A stretch of 64,000 nucleotides of DNA from Aurantimonas sp. Leaf443 (GCF_001425575.1 NZ_LMRD01000007.1:310001-374000); one strand, 5' to 3'; shown: positions 1 through 8,962, counted from the first letter of the stretch. Numbers and translations: made by a program. Notes: generated by a model from the sequence alone, not told the origin.

Positions 1-304
1 CGCGCGTCGCCGGCCCGACCTTGGTGTCGAGGCGCATGCGCCAGCCGACGGTCTGACCGACCTCCTCGCCCAGAAGCTGCGCCATGCGCCGGGCGGCGGC
101 GCGCGCGGCGATGCGGCGCGGCTCGACGAGGAGGATGCGCCCGTCGCCGCGCCAGGGCGCGTCGAGGAGATGCAAGGGGGCGAGCGTCGTCTTGCCCGCG
201 CCCGGCGGGGCGACGAGGACCGCCGTGCCATGCGTGCCGAGCGCGGTCTCGACCTCGCCCAGCACGTGCGAGACCGGCAGGCGCGGCAGGGCGGGCCGGC
301 TCAT
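1..304 (-). CDS. hrpB: ATP-dependent RNA helicase HrpB, N-terminal part (cut by window edge)
   Basis: Only the first 101 codons are present; the gene runs off the left edge. The product starts MSRPALPRLPV and shows Walker A (APPGAGKTT, about residues 32-40) and the DExH motif Ia region (EPRRIAARAAARRMA, about 61-75), followed by GEEVGQTVGWRMR and a DTKVGPATR stretch. This order is typical of the HrpB branch of DEAH helicases, in which a short N-terminal stretch leads straight into the P-loop. HrpB is a cytosolic superfamily 2 helicase of poorly known substrate. The ATG at 304 overlaps the TGA of the upstream ynjD gene (ATGA), so it is the last visible cistron of the ynj operon and probably translationally coupled to it. 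The family call is firm for a DEAH helicase and good for HrpB. Confidence 0.85.
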   Translation of the reverse strand, partial: MSRPALPRLPVSHVLGEVETALGTHGTAVLVAPPGAGKTTLAPLHLLDAPWRGDGRILLVEPRRIAARAAARRMAQLLGEEVGQTVGWRMRLDTKVGPATR

Positions 305-942
305 CGCGCCTCCTCCCCGATGCGCAGGACGCGCCCGCCGAAGGCCGTAGCGTCCGCTTCGTCGTGGGTGACGAGGACGGCGGGGATGGCGCGCTCCTTC
401 AGGCGGTCGGCGACGAGGCGGCGCATCTCCGCGCGCAGGGGCGCGTCGAGGCGCGAGAAGGGCTCGTCGAGGAGAAGCGCGCGCGGCTCGGCGAGGAGCG
501 CGCGGGCGAGCGCGACGCGGGCCGCCTCGCCGCCCGAGAGCGTGGCCGGATCCTCGTCGAACCGGCCGCCAAGGCCGATGCCCGCCAGCATGGTTTCGCA
601 GGCCGCCCGCCGCGCGGCGGCACCCTTCAGGCGGGTCGGCAGAGCGAAGAGGAGATTGCCGCCGACGCTCCAATGCGGAAAGAGCAGCGCGTCCTGGAAG
701 AGAAGCCCCGTCCCGCGCTTCTCGGGCGGCAGGCGCGACAGGTCGGCCCCGTCGAGGAGGACGCGCCCGCGCGCCGAGAAGGCCGGCGCGAGGAAGCCGG
801 CGACGAGGGCGAGAAGGGTCGACTTGCCCGAGCCGGACGGACCCATGACGGTCAGCGTCTCGCCGGGCGCGACGGCGGCGTCGACGGCGAGGAGGCGGCG
901 GGCGCCGAGTGAGATGGAGACGTCCTGAAAGGTCAGCGTCAT
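301..942 (-). CDS. ynjD: ABC transporter ATP-binding protein, YnjD type
   Basis: A 213-residue ABC ATPase energising the permease encoded just upstream. Visible motifs in order: Walker A GPSGSGKST (about 34-42), Q-loop FQD (82-84), signature LSGGE (135-139), Walker B LLLDEP (156-161) and H-loop VTHDE (191-195). All catalytic residues are present, so the protein should be active. The length is short, without the C-terminal regulatory domain of PotA/CysA types, as in YnjD and ThiQ. ThiQ would fit the domain alone, but the neighbouring binding protein and large two-half permease are of YnjB/YnjC type. The ATG overlaps the ynjC stop as ATGA and the stop overlaps hrpB. The substrate is unknown; a thiamine-related or other small solute is a guess. 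Confidence 0.85.
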   Translation of the reverse strand: MTLTFQDVSISLGARRLLAVDAAVAPGETLTVMGPSGSGKSTLLALVAGFLAPAFSARGRVLLDGADLSRLPPEKRGTGLLFQDALLFPHWSVGGNLLFALPTRLKGAAARRAACETMLAGIGLGGRFDEDPATLSGGEAARVALARALLAEPRALLLDEPFSRLDAPLRAEMRRLVADRLKERAIPAVLVTHDEADATAFGGRVLRIGEEAR

Positions 943-2669
943 GGCGCCCTCATGCCGCGGCGCCTTCGCCAGAGCAAGGCCGGGGCCAGCGCGGCGAGGA
1001 GGAAGGCGAGGCCCGCCGGGAGCGCGAGCGCCAGCGCCGTGACGGCGACGAGCCGGCGCTCGCCGCCCGAGGCGAGCGCCACGGCCTGCGTGGCGAGCGT
1101 CGGCAGGCGGCCGGCCCCGATCAGGATCGTGGGAAGATAGAGCCCGACCGAGACGGCGAAGCCCGTGGCGAAGGCGGTGACGAGGGGCACGGCCAGCATC
1201 GGCAGGCGCAGGCGCCACAAGGCGGCGCGCGGCGAGCGCCCGAGACCGGCCGCCAGACGCTCGTAGCGCGGATCGAGCCCGCGCCACGGGCCCTCCAGCA
1301 CCAGCACCGCATAGGGCAGGACGAAGAGGAGATGGGCGAGCACGAGCAGCGCGCGCGTCGGCTCGGCGCCGAGCACGATCGCGAGGGTCTTCAGCCCGAA
1401 GACGAAGGCGACCTGCGGCACGAGAAGCGGCAGATAGACGAGAAGCCCGAGCGCGGGGGCAAGGCTCGGGGCTCCATCGCCGGGCCCGGCGCGCCCGCCG
1501 CGCCGCGCCGCCTCCAGAAGGGCGACGGCGAGGACGAGGGCGGCGCCGGCGCTCGCGAAGGCGACGATCAGCGTGGTGGCGGCGGCGCCGCCGAGGTCGC
1601 CCGGAAGGCGCGCCCAGGCGCCGGCGTCGAGGCGCGGCGGCCAGAGCGCGGGAAAGGGCCAGGCGCGCGCGACGGACCAGACGAGGAGCGTGCCGAGACC
1701 GAGCGCCAGCGCCAGGAGGCAGAGCCGCAGCGGCAGGGGCGCGAACCGCAGGGCGAGCGCCTCCCGCGCGCCCCGGCGCCCGCGCGCGGCGAGCGCGTCG
1801 CGCAGGCGCGCCGCGACGCGCTCCAGCAGGAGCCAGAGGGCGAGGACGAGGAGCGTCGCGAGAAGCTGCAGGAGCGCCCCGGCGGAGGCGACGAAGCGGC
1901 GAGACAGGTCGGGATCGGCGGCCAGCTCCAGGACGCGCACCCCGAGCGGGGCGGGAACCGAGGGCCCGAGAACCAGCGCGACGTCGACGACCGAGGAGGA
2001 GAAGGCGGCGACCGCGAGGACCGGCAGGCGGATGCGCCGGTAGAGCGCCGGCCAGACGCAGAGCGCGAACCCCGCCATGCGCCCGTATCCGAGCGAGCGC
2101 GCGAGCGCCAGCCGCCGCGCGGCATCGGCCTGCGGCAGGGCGGCGAGCGCCATGAAGAGAAGGAAGGGCACTTCCTTCACGACGAGGCCGGCGAGGAGCG
2201 ACAGGCCGAGCGGATCGGAGAGGATGAGGAGATCGGGCGGGCGCGTCAGGCCGAGGAACGGGGCCGCGAGCCGGAAGAGGAGGCCGGAGGGCGCGACGAG
2301 GAAGGCGAGCGCGAAGGCGGCCGCCGCATGCGGCATCGCGAGCGCCAGCGACAGGCCGCGCGGCGCGTGCCCGCCCTTGGCGGCGAGATAGGCGAGGACG
2401 ACGGCGAGCGAGAGGAGCGGCGCCAGAAGTCCGGCCGAGACCGAAAGCGCGAGCGAGGTGCCAAGGCCCGGCTCGGCGAGAAGCGAGCGCCACGGGCCGA
2501 GCGAAAGCGCGGTGCCGCCGAGCGCCGGCAGATAGCCGAAGGCCGGCGCCATCGTGCCGAGGAGACCGGCGGCGATGGGCGCAAGAAGCAGCGCGCCGAG
2601 AAGCGCCGAGAGCGCCTTCGCCCGCCGCCGGCCCGGCGCGGCGGGCGAGCCGCCTCGCGCAGCCGTCAA
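939..2669 (-). CDS. ynjC: ABC transporter permease, two-half YnjC type
   Basis: A 576-residue inner-membrane permease, strongly hydrophobic throughout, with two homologous permease halves of about 250-280 residues. The EAA-type cytoplasmic loops are visible as ARSLGYGRMAGFALCVWPAL in the first half and AAGLGRSPRAALWRLRLPML in the second. This fused arrangement is usual in ThiP, CysU-like and YnjC proteins. The chosen start is a TTG whose last two bases are the first two of the upstream TGA (TTGA, 2669-2666); no ATG or GTG lies close in frame, and the hydrophobic segment starts about 20 residues later. It is coupled at both ends, to the DUF1345 gene and to ynjD. It should form the channel that takes substrate from the YnjB-like binding protein. 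Confidence 0.85.
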   Translation of the reverse strand: MTAARGGSPAAPGRRRAKALSALLGALLLAPIAAGLLGTMAPAFGYLPALGGTALSLGPWRSLLAEPGLGTSLALSVSAGLLAPLLSLAVVLAYLAAKGGHAPRGLSLALAMPHAAAAFALAFLVAPSGLLFRLAAPFLGLTRPPDLLILSDPLGLSLLAGLVVKEVPFLLFMALAALPQADAARRLALARSLGYGRMAGFALCVWPALYRRIRLPVLAVAAFSSSVVDVALVLGPSVPAPLGVRVLELAADPDLSRRFVASAGALLQLLATLLVLALWLLLERVAARLRDALAARGRRGAREALALRFAPLPLRLCLLALALGLGTLLVWSVARAWPFPALWPPRLDAGAWARLPGDLGGAAATTLIVAFASAGAALVLAVALLEAARRGGRAGPGDGAPSLAPALGLLVYLPLLVPQVAFVFGLKTLAIVLGAEPTRALLVLAHLLFVLPYAVLVLEGPWRGLDPRYERLAAGLGRSPRAALWRLRLPMLAVPLVTAFATGFAVSVGLYLPTILIGAGRLPTLATQAVALASGGERRLVAVTALALALPAGLAFLLAALAPALLWRRRRGMRAP

Positions 2670-3349
2670 ATCAGGCTCGCCCCGACATTGACCGCGAGCG
2701 CGAGGATCATGGTGTTGAAGAGAAAGGCGAGCCCGGTGTGGGCCAGCACCAGCCCCCGCATGGCGCGCGAGGTGACGGCGACGTCGGAGGTCTGCGCCGC
2801 CGCGCCCATGGTGAAGGCGAAATAGAGGAAGTCGAGATAGTCCGGCTCGGCGTCGTCGCCGGGAAAGGCGAGCCCGCCCTCCTCCCCCGGACCGCCGTAA
2901 TAGGCGCCGGCATAGTGCACGGCCATCACGACCTGCGTCGTCACCCAGGAGAGGAGGATCGTGACGCCCGCCAGCGCGAGGCGCCAGCCCGTGCCCTTCG
3001 CGCCGGGATCGCCCACGCCGTGCAGCTCGGCCGCGATCGCCGCGAAGCTCGCGCCCACCGCGAGGCAGGTGATGAGGAGGATCGCCGCTCTGCCCTCGTC
3101 CTGCGCCTCGGCGTGGCGGCGGATGTCGTCCGCCTCGGCCCGCAGCATCATGCGGCCGGAGGCGCCGAGATAGAGAAGCGTGCCGCAGTCCCATCCCAGA
3201 AGAATGCGCGTCGAGGGCGCAAGGCTCCCCGGCAGGAGGACCCCGACCGCAAGGCCGATGGCGAAGGCGGCGAGCAGGCGCGGGCGGCCGCTGAGGGCCA
3301 GCAGCATCCGTGCCCCGAGGCTGCGCCCGCGCCCGTCCGCCGGCGTCAT
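2666..3349 (-). CDS. DUF1345 integral membrane protein inside the ynj operon
   Basis: A 227-residue membrane protein of the DUF1345 family, function unknown. The first two thirds hold paired hydrophobic helices (about 18-65), a charged loop rich in Arg/Asp/Glu (about 70-90), then further helices. The family-typical stretch PDYLDFLYFAFTMGAAAQTS lies near residues 175-195 and is followed by a last helix pair ending NVGASLI. The ATG at 3349 overlaps the ynjB stop (ATGA) and the stop overlaps the TTG of ynjC, so it is translated as part of the transporter operon between binding protein and permease. That placement hints at a transporter accessory role, but DUF1345 genes are commonly solitary and nothing in the sequence proves a partnership. 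Confidence 0.8.
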   Translation of the reverse strand: MTPADGRGRSLGARMLLALSGRPRLLAAFAIGLAVGVLLPGSLAPSTRILLGWDCGTLLYLGASGRMMLRAEADDIRRHAEAQDEGRAAILLITCLAVGASFAAIAAELHGVGDPGAKGTGWRLALAGVTILLSWVTTQVVMAVHYAGAYYGGPGEEGGLAFPGDDAEPDYLDFLYFAFTMGAAAQTSDVAVTSRAMRGLVLAHTGLAFLFNTMILALAVNVGASLI

Positions 3350-4557
3350 CCGGCGAAGCGCCGGCGCCATTCGGTCTCGATCGCCGTCATCCAGGACGGA
3401 TGGGGTTCGGCCAGAACGGGCCCGAGCTCGGCCGGCGAGAGCGTCGCCGCGCCGCGATCCAGCGCCTCGAAGGCCGCGCGGCTCTCGGGCGGCAGCCTGT
3501 CCATCGCCAGCACCGTCGGGTCGCCCCAGATCTTGGGGTCCTCCTTGCGCAGCTGCGCTTCGGGCGAGATCAGGAAGTCCGCCACCACCATGGCGCCGGC
3601 CTTGGCGTCCGAATTGTAGGGGATGGCCACGAAATGCGTGTTGCCGAGCGTGCCGGCGGGAAAGACGAAGGAACGCACCGTCTCCGGCAGTTCGCCGCTC
3701 TCGATGCCCGCCGAGGCCTCGGCGGGATTGAAGGCGAAGGCGATGTCGAGCTCGCCATCCGCCAGAAGCTGCTTCATCTCCGGGTAGTTCTCGGGAAAGT
3801 CGCGCCCCTTGCGCCAGAGGTTCGGCGTCAGCGCGTCGAGCCGCGCGAACAGCGGCGCGGTGACCTCTGCGAAACGGAGGGGATCGACGGGCTCCTGGAG
3901 GACGGATCGGTCCGCCACGGTCTCGATCAGGATCTGCTTGAGGAAGCTCGATCCCAGAAAGTCCGGCGGTGCCGGATAGGCGAAGCGGCCGGGATGGGCT
4001 TTCGCCCATTCGACGAGTTCCGCGCTCGATTTCGGCATGGCCTCCACCGGCCCGGTGCGCGCGGTGTCGGCGAAGAACACGAGCTTGGCCCCGCCCCAGG
4101 GCGATTCCTGCCCGTTCGTCGGCAGGGTGAAGTCGCGCGTCACGCTCGGATTGGCGGTGTCGACATAGGTCCAGTTCGGCAGGCGCGTGGCAAAGCCCGG
4201 CGCCAGGAGCCCTGCCCCCTGGAGCGCTGCGAAGTTCTCGCCGTTGATCCAGACGAGATCGACCGAGCCGCCGGAGTCGCGACCCGCCGACTTCTCGGCG
4301 ACGATGGCCGAGACGGCGGTCGCCGTGTCGTCGAGCTTCACATGGGTGAGGTCGACGCCGAAGCGCGCCTTCACCTCGTCCGCGACCCAGGCGATGTAGT
4401 CGTTGACCGGCTGCGAGCCGCCCCAGGCGTTGAAATAGACGCTCTGGCCCCGCGCTTCCGCCAGCACCTTCGGCCAGTCCGAGGCCGGCGACCCTTGCGC
4501 GAGCGCCGCGGTGCCGGAGGCGAGAAGCGCCAGGAGGGCGAGGGCAAGGCGCGTCAT
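3346..4557 (-). CDS. ynjB: ABC transporter substrate-binding protein, YnjB type
   Basis: A 403-residue periplasmic solute-binding protein. It starts with a Sec signal peptide (MTRLALALLALLASGTAALA, cleavage after about residue 20). The mature part has hallmarks of the YnjB family: YFNAWGGSQPVNDYIAW near the N-terminus, HVKLDDTATAVSAIVAEKSA, GGSVDLVWINGENFAAL, and late YNSDAKAGAMVVADF with ISPEAQ. Length matches YnjB (about 390). It is the first gene of a five-cistron chain (ynjB, DUF1345, ynjC, ynjD, hrpB) in which every junction overlaps by four bases. The ligand of this family is not established. No frameshift or missing region is seen. Confidence 0.88.
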   Translation of the reverse strand: MTRLALALLALLASGTAALAQGSPASDWPKVLAEARGQSVYFNAWGGSQPVNDYIAWVADEVKARFGVDLTHVKLDDTATAVSAIVAEKSAGRDSGGSVDLVWINGENFAALQGAGLLAPGFATRLPNWTYVDTANPSVTRDFTLPTNGQESPWGGAKLVFFADTARTGPVEAMPKSSAELVEWAKAHPGRFAYPAPPDFLGSSFLKQILIETVADRSVLQEPVDPLRFAEVTAPLFARLDALTPNLWRKGRDFPENYPEMKQLLADGELDIAFAFNPAEASAGIESGELPETVRSFVFPAGTLGNTHFVAIPYNSDAKAGAMVVADFLISPEAQLRKEDPKIWGDPTVLAMDRLPPESRAAFEALDRGAATLSPAELGPVLAEPHPSWMTAIETEWRRRFAG

Positions 4558-4658
4558 GCGGCGGTCCTTCGGGATGGGCGTCGGAAAGAAAGAGACCGGC
4601 GCCGCCCGGCACCGGCGCCCGCGAGAGAAGCGCGCCCCGCGCCGCGTCGCAACGGCGA

Positions 4659-4687
4659 GGACGGGCGTGAAATCGCCGCGCCCGTCC
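4659..4687 (-). terminator. Hairpin between glcB and ynjB, possible terminator
   Basis: A perfect 9-bp inverted repeat (GGACGGGCG at 4659-4667 and CGCCCGTCC at 4679-4687) with an 11-nt loop lies about 26 bases beyond the glcB stop. No T-run follows on the minus strand, so it is at best a weak or Rho-assisted terminator for glcB. Confidence 0.35.
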
Positions 4688-4712
4688 CTTCGCCGTGTCT
4701 TTTCGCGAGCCG

Positions 4713-6884
4713 TCAGGCCCCGGCGCGCGAGGCCTTCTTCTCCAGGCGCCGGCGGTGCAGCACGGGCTCGGTATAGCCCGACGGCTGCACGCGGCCTTCG
4801 AAGACGAGGTCGCAGGCTGCCTGGAAGGCGATGGAGGTGAAGTCCGGCGCCATCGGCTCGTAGGCGGGATCGCCGGCGTTCTGCGCGTCCACCTTGGCGG
4901 CCATGCGCCTCATGGAATCCATCACCTCGTCCTTGGAGACGACGCCGTGATGGAGCCAGTTGGCGATGTGCTGGGAGGAGATGCGGCAGGTGGCGCGATC
5001 CTCCATCAGGCCGACATCGTCGATGTCGGGCACGGTGGAGCAGCCGATGCCCTGGTCGATCCAGCGCACGACATAGCCGAGAATGCCCTGCGCGTTGTTG
5101 TCGACCTCGGCGCGGATCTGCTCCTCGGGCCAGTTCGTGCGGTGCGAGAGCGGGATCGTCAGGATGTCCGGCAGGACGGCGCGCCGACCCTTGGCGGCGA
5201 TGGCGTCCTGCCAGGCGAGCACGTCGACCTTGTGGTAGTGCATGGCGTGGAGCGTCGCGGCCGTCGGGCTCGGCACCCAGGCGCAGTTGGCGCCGGCCTG
5301 CGGATGGGCGATCTTGGCGGCCAGCATGTCGTGCATCCTGGCGGGCATGGCCCACATGCCCTTGCCGATCTGCGCCTTGCCGCGGAAGCCGCAGGCGAGG
5401 CCCGTGTCGACGTTCCAGTCCTCGTAGGCCTTGATCCAGGTGCGGTCCTTCATGACCGTCTTGCGCACCATCGCCCCCGATTCCATCGAGGTGTGGATCT
5501 CGTCGCCGGTGCGGTCGAGGAAGCCGGTGTTGATGAAGAACACCCGGTGCTTCGCGGCGCGGATACATTCCTTGAGGTTCACCGTCGTGCGGCGCTCCTC
5601 GTCCATGATGCCCATCTTCAGCGTGTAGCGGTCGAGCCCGAGAAGGTCCTCGACGCGGCCGAAGATCTCGTCGGAGAAGGCGACCTCCTTCGGCCCGTGC
5701 ATCTTGGGCTTGACGATATAGACCGAGCGGGCGCGCGAGTTGCGCAGGCCGCCGGTCTTGCGCAGGTCGTGGATGGCGATCATCGAGGTGATCGCGGCGT
5801 CCATCAGCCCTTCCGGCGCTTCCGAACCGTCGGCGAGGTGGATCGCCGGGTTGGTCATGAGGTGGCCGACATTGCGGATGAGGAGGAGCGAGCGGCCGGG
5901 CACCGTGATGGCGACGCCCTCGGGGCTCGTGTAGTCGCGGTCCGGGTTCAGCGTGCGCGTCATGCTGCGCCCGCCCTTCTCGAACTGTTCCGAGAGATCG
6001 CCCTTCATCAGGCCGAGCCAGTTGCGGTAGACGGCCGTCTTGTCCTCGGCGTCGACGGCCGCGATCGAATCCTCGCAGTCGCAGATGGTGGAGACGGCGG
6101 CCTCCACCAGCACGTCGGCGACATGGGCGCGGTCATTGGCGCCGATCCGGTGCGCGGCGTCGATCGTCACCTCGGCATGCAGGCCGTTGTGCTTGAAGAG
6201 GATGGCGGTCGGCGCCTCGGGCGTGCCGCGATAGCCGGCGAAGGCGAGCGGGTTCTTCAGCTTCGCCGTCTTGCCGCCGGCGAACTTGGCAACGACATGC
6301 CCGCCCTCGACCGCATAGGCCTCCACGTCGATATGCGAGATGCGGTCGAGCGGCGCGATACCGTCGAGGAAGCCCTTGGCGAAGGTGACGACGCGCGCGC
6401 CGCGCGCCCGGTCGTAGCCCGTCCCCTCCGGCGCGTCGCCCATCGCGTCCGTGCCGTAGAGCGCGTCGTAGAGCGAGCCCCAGCGCGCGTTGGCCGCGTT
6501 CAGCGTGTAGCGCGCGTTCATCAGGGGCACGACGAGCTGCGGCCCCGGCACCATGGCGATCTCGGGATCGACATTGGCGGTCTCGATGGAGAAGTCGGGA
6601 CCGGCCGGCACGAGATAGCCGATCTCCTTCAGGAAGGCCTGGTATTCGGCCATGTCCAGCGGCTTGGCGCGGCGCTCGCGGTGCCACTCGTCGATGGCGG
6701 CCTGCAGGCTCTCGCGCTCGGCGAGGAGCGCGCGGTTCTTCGGCGCGAGGTCGGCGAGGATCTGCGCAAAGCCCTTCCAGAAGGCGTCCGGCTCGATCCC
6801 CGTGCCGGGCAGGGCCTCGTCGTCCACGAAACGCTTGAGGACGCTCGCGACCTTCAGGCCATGGATCTCGACGCTCTGCGACAT
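4713..6884 (-). CDS. glcB: Malate synthase G
   Basis: A 723-residue enzyme, exactly the usual length of malate synthase G. It condenses glyoxylate with acetyl-CoA to malate in the cytosol and completes the glyoxylate shunt or glycolate use. Visible family stretches include [49 protein letters not shown], the magnesium/active-site region [39 protein letters not shown] and [20 protein letters not shown], ending [18 protein letters not shown]. The ATG at 6884 has a strong ribosome binding site (GGGAGAAG, six bases upstream). An in-frame ATG at 6923 is rejected because it lacks a site and lengthens the protein beyond the family. No isocitrate lyase or glycolate oxidase gene is in the window; an intergenic hairpin separates it from the ynj operon. 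Confidence 0.97.
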   Translation of the reverse strand: MSQSVEIHGLKVASVLKRFVDDEALPGTGIEPDAFWKGFAQILADLAPKNRALLAERESLQAAIDEWHRERRAKPLDMAEYQAFLKEIGYLVPAGPDFSIETANVDPEIAMVPGPQLVVPLMNARYTLNAANARWGSLYDALYGTDAMGDAPEGTGYDRARGARVVTFAKGFLDGIAPLDRISHIDVEAYAVEGGHVVAKFAGGKTAKLKNPLAFAGYRGTPEAPTAILFKHNGLHAEVTIDAAHRIGANDRAHVADVLVEAAVSTICDCEDSIAAVDAEDKTAVYRNWLGLMKGDLSEQFEKGGRSMTRTLNPDRDYTSPEGVAITVPGRSLLLIRNVGHLMTNPAIHLADGSEAPEGLMDAAITSMIAIHDLRKTGGLRNSRARSVYIVKPKMHGPKEVAFSDEIFGRVEDLLGLDRYTLKMGIMDEERRTTVNLKECIRAAKHRVFFINTGFLDRTGDEIHTSMESGAMVRKTVMKDRTWIKAYEDWNVDTGLACGFRGKAQIGKGMWAMPARMHDMLAAKIAHPQAGANCAWVPSPTAATLHAMHYHKVDVLAWQDAIAAKGRRAVLPDILTIPLSHRTNWPEEQIRAEVDNNAQGILGYVVRWIDQGIGCSTVPDIDDVGLMEDRATCRISSQHIANWLHHGVVSKDEVMDSMRRMAAKVDAQNAGDPAYEPMAPDFTSIAFQAACDLVFEGRVQPSGYTEPVLHRRRLEKKASRAGA

Positions 6885-6962
6885 GTGTCTTCTCCCAACG
6901 GTGCTGGGGTGGAAATCGGCCATGGGGGGCGCGAAGTCAATTCGCCGAAGGCATGGGGTGGC

Positions 6963-7547
6963 TCAGCCGTGGCGCCCGAGGCTGCGGGCGGCATCGACGA
7001 GGCGGGCGACGAGCGCGTCGAGCGCCATGCGCGTTCCGTCGTCGAGGAGACGGCCCTCGGCATCGAAGCCGCTCGCCGCGTCCGCGAGCGTGACCTGCGC
7101 GGTCAGGACCTCGGCGCCGAGCGACAGGAGGACGGGCCGCATGGCGACGAGGCCGCGCGCCCCGCCGAACCGGCCGGGCGAGGCCGCCGCCAGGCCGACG
7201 ACGAGGCCCTTGAAGGGCTGCAGCGGGCGGTTGTTCACGCGCCGCACGCGGCTCGCCCAGTCGAGCGCGTTCTTCAGGACCGGCGCGATCGAATGATTGT
7301 ATTCCGGGCAGACGAGCAGGAGCCCGTCCTGCTCGGCGAGGCGCTGGGCGAGGCGCAGGGCGTGTTCGGGCACGCCCGTCTCCGCCTCGATGTCCCCGTC
7401 GTAGAGGGGCAGCGGATAGTCCTTGAGGTCGAGCATGGAGACGCTCGCATCCGTCATGGCCAGGAGCCGCGCGCCCTCGGCGGCGAGCCGGCGATTGTGC
7501 GAGCCGACGCGCGTCGAGCCGGCCATGACGAGGATGTTGGTCGTCAC
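6963..7547 (-). CDS. NADPH-dependent FMN reductase family flavoprotein
   Basis: A 194-residue flavodoxin-fold reductase. The N-terminal ILVMAGSTRVGSHNRRLA is the FMN phosphate-binding loop, and PEYNHSIAPVLKNALDWASR (about residues 80-100) is the diagnostic motif of the SsuE/ArsH/ChrR-like group. It should reduce FMN, quinones or metals with NAD(P)H in the cytosol; the substrate cannot be told. The GTG start at 7547 shares bases with the upstream methyltransferase stop (GTGA), so it is coupled to the PmtA-like gene. Whether the reductase serves lipid metabolism or simply shares the promoter is open. Confidence 0.85.
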   Translation of the reverse strand: MTTNILVMAGSTRVGSHNRRLAAEGARLLAMTDASVSMLDLKDYPLPLYDGDIEAETGVPEHALRLAQRLAEQDGLLLVCPEYNHSIAPVLKNALDWASRVRRVNNRPLQPFKGLVVGLAAASPGRFGGARGLVAMRPVLLSLGAEVLTAQVTLADAASGFDAEGRLLDDGTRMALDALVARLVDAARSLGRHG

Positions 7548-8140
7548 GCCCCCGCCCCGGCCTTGTCGTAGATCCACACGCGCGCCGGGGGCACGTTGTT
7601 CCAGACGATGGGTGAGGCGCGCACGCCGAAGGCGCCCGGCACGGGCTTCACCGGCGCCGACCAGAGATAGGAGAGCTGGGTGATGTTGCCGCCGGGCACG
7701 AGCCGCGCGGCATAGTCGGTGAAGAAGCGCTGCCGCTCGGCCTGCGGGAAGTTCAGGATGGGGATGGCGAAGAGGATCGCCGCATAGCGCGTGCCGACAT
7801 GGTGCGGCAGCGTGCGGTCGAGGTCGAACCCGTCGCCCTGTACGACGTTCACCGCCGGAAAGCGCTTCTGCAGCGTGGCGGCGAAGTCCTTGTCGTATTC
7901 CACCGACGTGATGCGGGCGGGATCGACGCCCGCCTCCAGGAGCGCGCGCGTGACGACGCCGAGGCCCGGGCCGAGTTCCAGGATCGGGCCGTCGAGATGG
8001 GTCGTGGCGTTGCGCACCATCATGGCGCAGTAGGCGCGGCTGGAGGGCGCGACGGCGCCCATCTTCACGGGATGGCGGATCCAGTTGGCGAAGAAGCGGG
8101 CGAAGTCGCCGCCGCCCTCGGTCTCGTGCGTCGATGGCAC
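7544..8140 (-). CDS. pmtA: PmtA-like phospholipid N-methyltransferase (copy 1)
   Basis: A 198-residue class I SAM-dependent methyltransferase of the rhizobial PmtA type, which methylates phosphatidylethanolamine stepwise to phosphatidylcholine at the inner membrane. Features: the N-terminal stretch FFANWIRHPVKMGAVAPSSR, typical of PmtA proteins, then SAM motif I PILELGPGLGVVTRALLEAG (about 52-71), the acidic ribose-binding residue in ITSVEYDKDF, and the late LSYLWSAPVKPVPGAFG. Length matches PmtA (about 199). The start is GTG at 8140 with GGAG upstream. It lies 48 bases after a second, diverged copy and is coupled by GTGA to the FMN reductase. The alternative annotation, an rRNA adenine dimethylase-like protein, is a common mislabel. 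One of the two copies may have another amine substrate. Confidence 0.8.
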   Translation of the reverse strand: MPSTHETEGGGDFARFFANWIRHPVKMGAVAPSSRAYCAMMVRNATTHLDGPILELGPGLGVVTRALLEAGVDPARITSVEYDKDFAATLQKRFPAVNVVQGDGFDLDRTLPHHVGTRYAAILFAIPILNFPQAERQRFFTDYAARLVPGGNITQLSYLWSAPVKPVPGAFGVRASPIVWNNVPPARVWIYDKAGAGA

Positions 8141-8188
8141 CGGTCAGGTCTCCGGGTCGTTCAGGGGCGATGGGCGGGGGTCCGGCCT

Positions 8189-8827
8189 TCAGGCCGAACG
8201 GTAGACGAGCACGCGGGCGGGCGGAAGGTTGCGCTTGATCCAGGGGCTCGTCTCGACCGTGGCGCCGAGCCGGGCCGGCTTCACCGGCAGGGTCAGCGCG
8301 TAGGAGAACTGGATGAAGGGCGCGCCGGGCCCCATGCGCTCCAGCGCGCCGCCGATGACGGCCTCGCGCTTGGCGTCGGGCTTGGTGAAGAGCGGCAGGC
8401 TGGAGATGGTGGCCGCGAGCGGCCGGCCCGCGATGGCCGCCTCGAGCGCCGGCCCCGGCGCGTAGGCGTCGCCCTCGATGACCTGCGCGGCGGGAAAGCG
8501 GGCCCGCAGGAGAACGCAGAACTCGCGCGAATATTCGATGAGGACGAGGCTCTTCTCGGGCACGCCACGATCGACGAGGCACTGCGTGACGACGCCGGTG
8601 CCCGGTCCGAGCTCCAGCACCGCCCGATCCTCGCCGACGCCCTCCGGCACGAAGGCGGCCATGGCCCGGCCGAGCGCCTTGGACGAGGGCGAGACCGCGC
8701 CCATGACGAGCGGGCGCTGCAGCCAGCCGGCGAAGAAGCGGGCCTCGTCGCTCACCTTCACGCGCGGCTTGGCGGCGGAACGTGCGGACCGGTCGTCGGC
8801 GCGCTTGGGACGGGGGCTCATCGACAT
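8189..8827 (-). CDS. PmtA-like methyltransferase (copy 2, with basic N-terminal extension)
   Basis: A 212-residue paralogue of the downstream PmtA-like protein. After a basic, probably disordered N-terminal tail of about 30 residues (SPRPKRADDRSARSAAKPR) comes ARFFAGWLQRPLVMGAVSPS, then SAM motif I AVLELGPGTGVVTQCLVDRG, LIEYSREFCVLLRARFP and the C-terminal FIQFSYALTLPVKPARLG. The ends correspond to those of copy 1, and the two clearly share a fold and lineage. The ATG at 8827 has GAGG upstream; an upstream in-frame ATG at 8899 lies before this site and is less likely. The tail and divergence suggest a different acceptor or regulation. The pair plus the FMN reductase form one minus-strand operon. 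Confidence 0.75.
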   Translation of the reverse strand: MSMSPRPKRADDRSARSAAKPRVKVSDEARFFAGWLQRPLVMGAVSPSSKALGRAMAAFVPEGVGEDRAVLELGPGTGVVTQCLVDRGVPEKSLVLIEYSREFCVLLRARFPAAQVIEGDAYAPGPALEAAIAGRPLAATISSLPLFTKPDAKREAVIGGALERMGPGAPFIQFSYALTLPVKPARLGATVETSPWIKRNLPPARVLVYRSA

Positions 8828-8883
8828 CACGCCTCGACTTCTCGTTCGCCCCCGAAGGAGCACCACCACATTGCCGGCCCCTT

Positions 8884-8900
8884 CATGCCGCGTCGGCATG
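8884..8900. repeat. Palindrome CATGCCG-CGT-CGGCATG downstream of dnaJ
   Basis: A perfect 7-bp inverted repeat with a 3-nt loop lies 63 bases beyond the dnaJ stop. A near-identical palindrome (16476-16490), including the flanking CTTCATGCCG, lies after the SDR gene. There is no T-run; it could be a terminator-like or REP-like element. Confidence 0.45.
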
Positions 8901-8962
8901 ACGGGCGCGTAACGCTCCGCTCCATATCGCGCAGGAGCCGGGCCAAGGAAAGGTGGCGCGGC

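Noticed and set aside
301-4557. Thiamine transporter (thiBPQ) or a TPP riboswitch
   Set aside because: The binding protein matches YnjB, not ThiB, and no TPP-aptamer pattern was seen upstream of it.
4695-7571. 958-codon plus-strand open frame opposite glcB
   Set aside because: It mirrors malate synthase and the FMN reductase codon by codon; low-complexity Arg/Gly/Val/Asp-rich product is typical of antisense frames in high-GC DNA.
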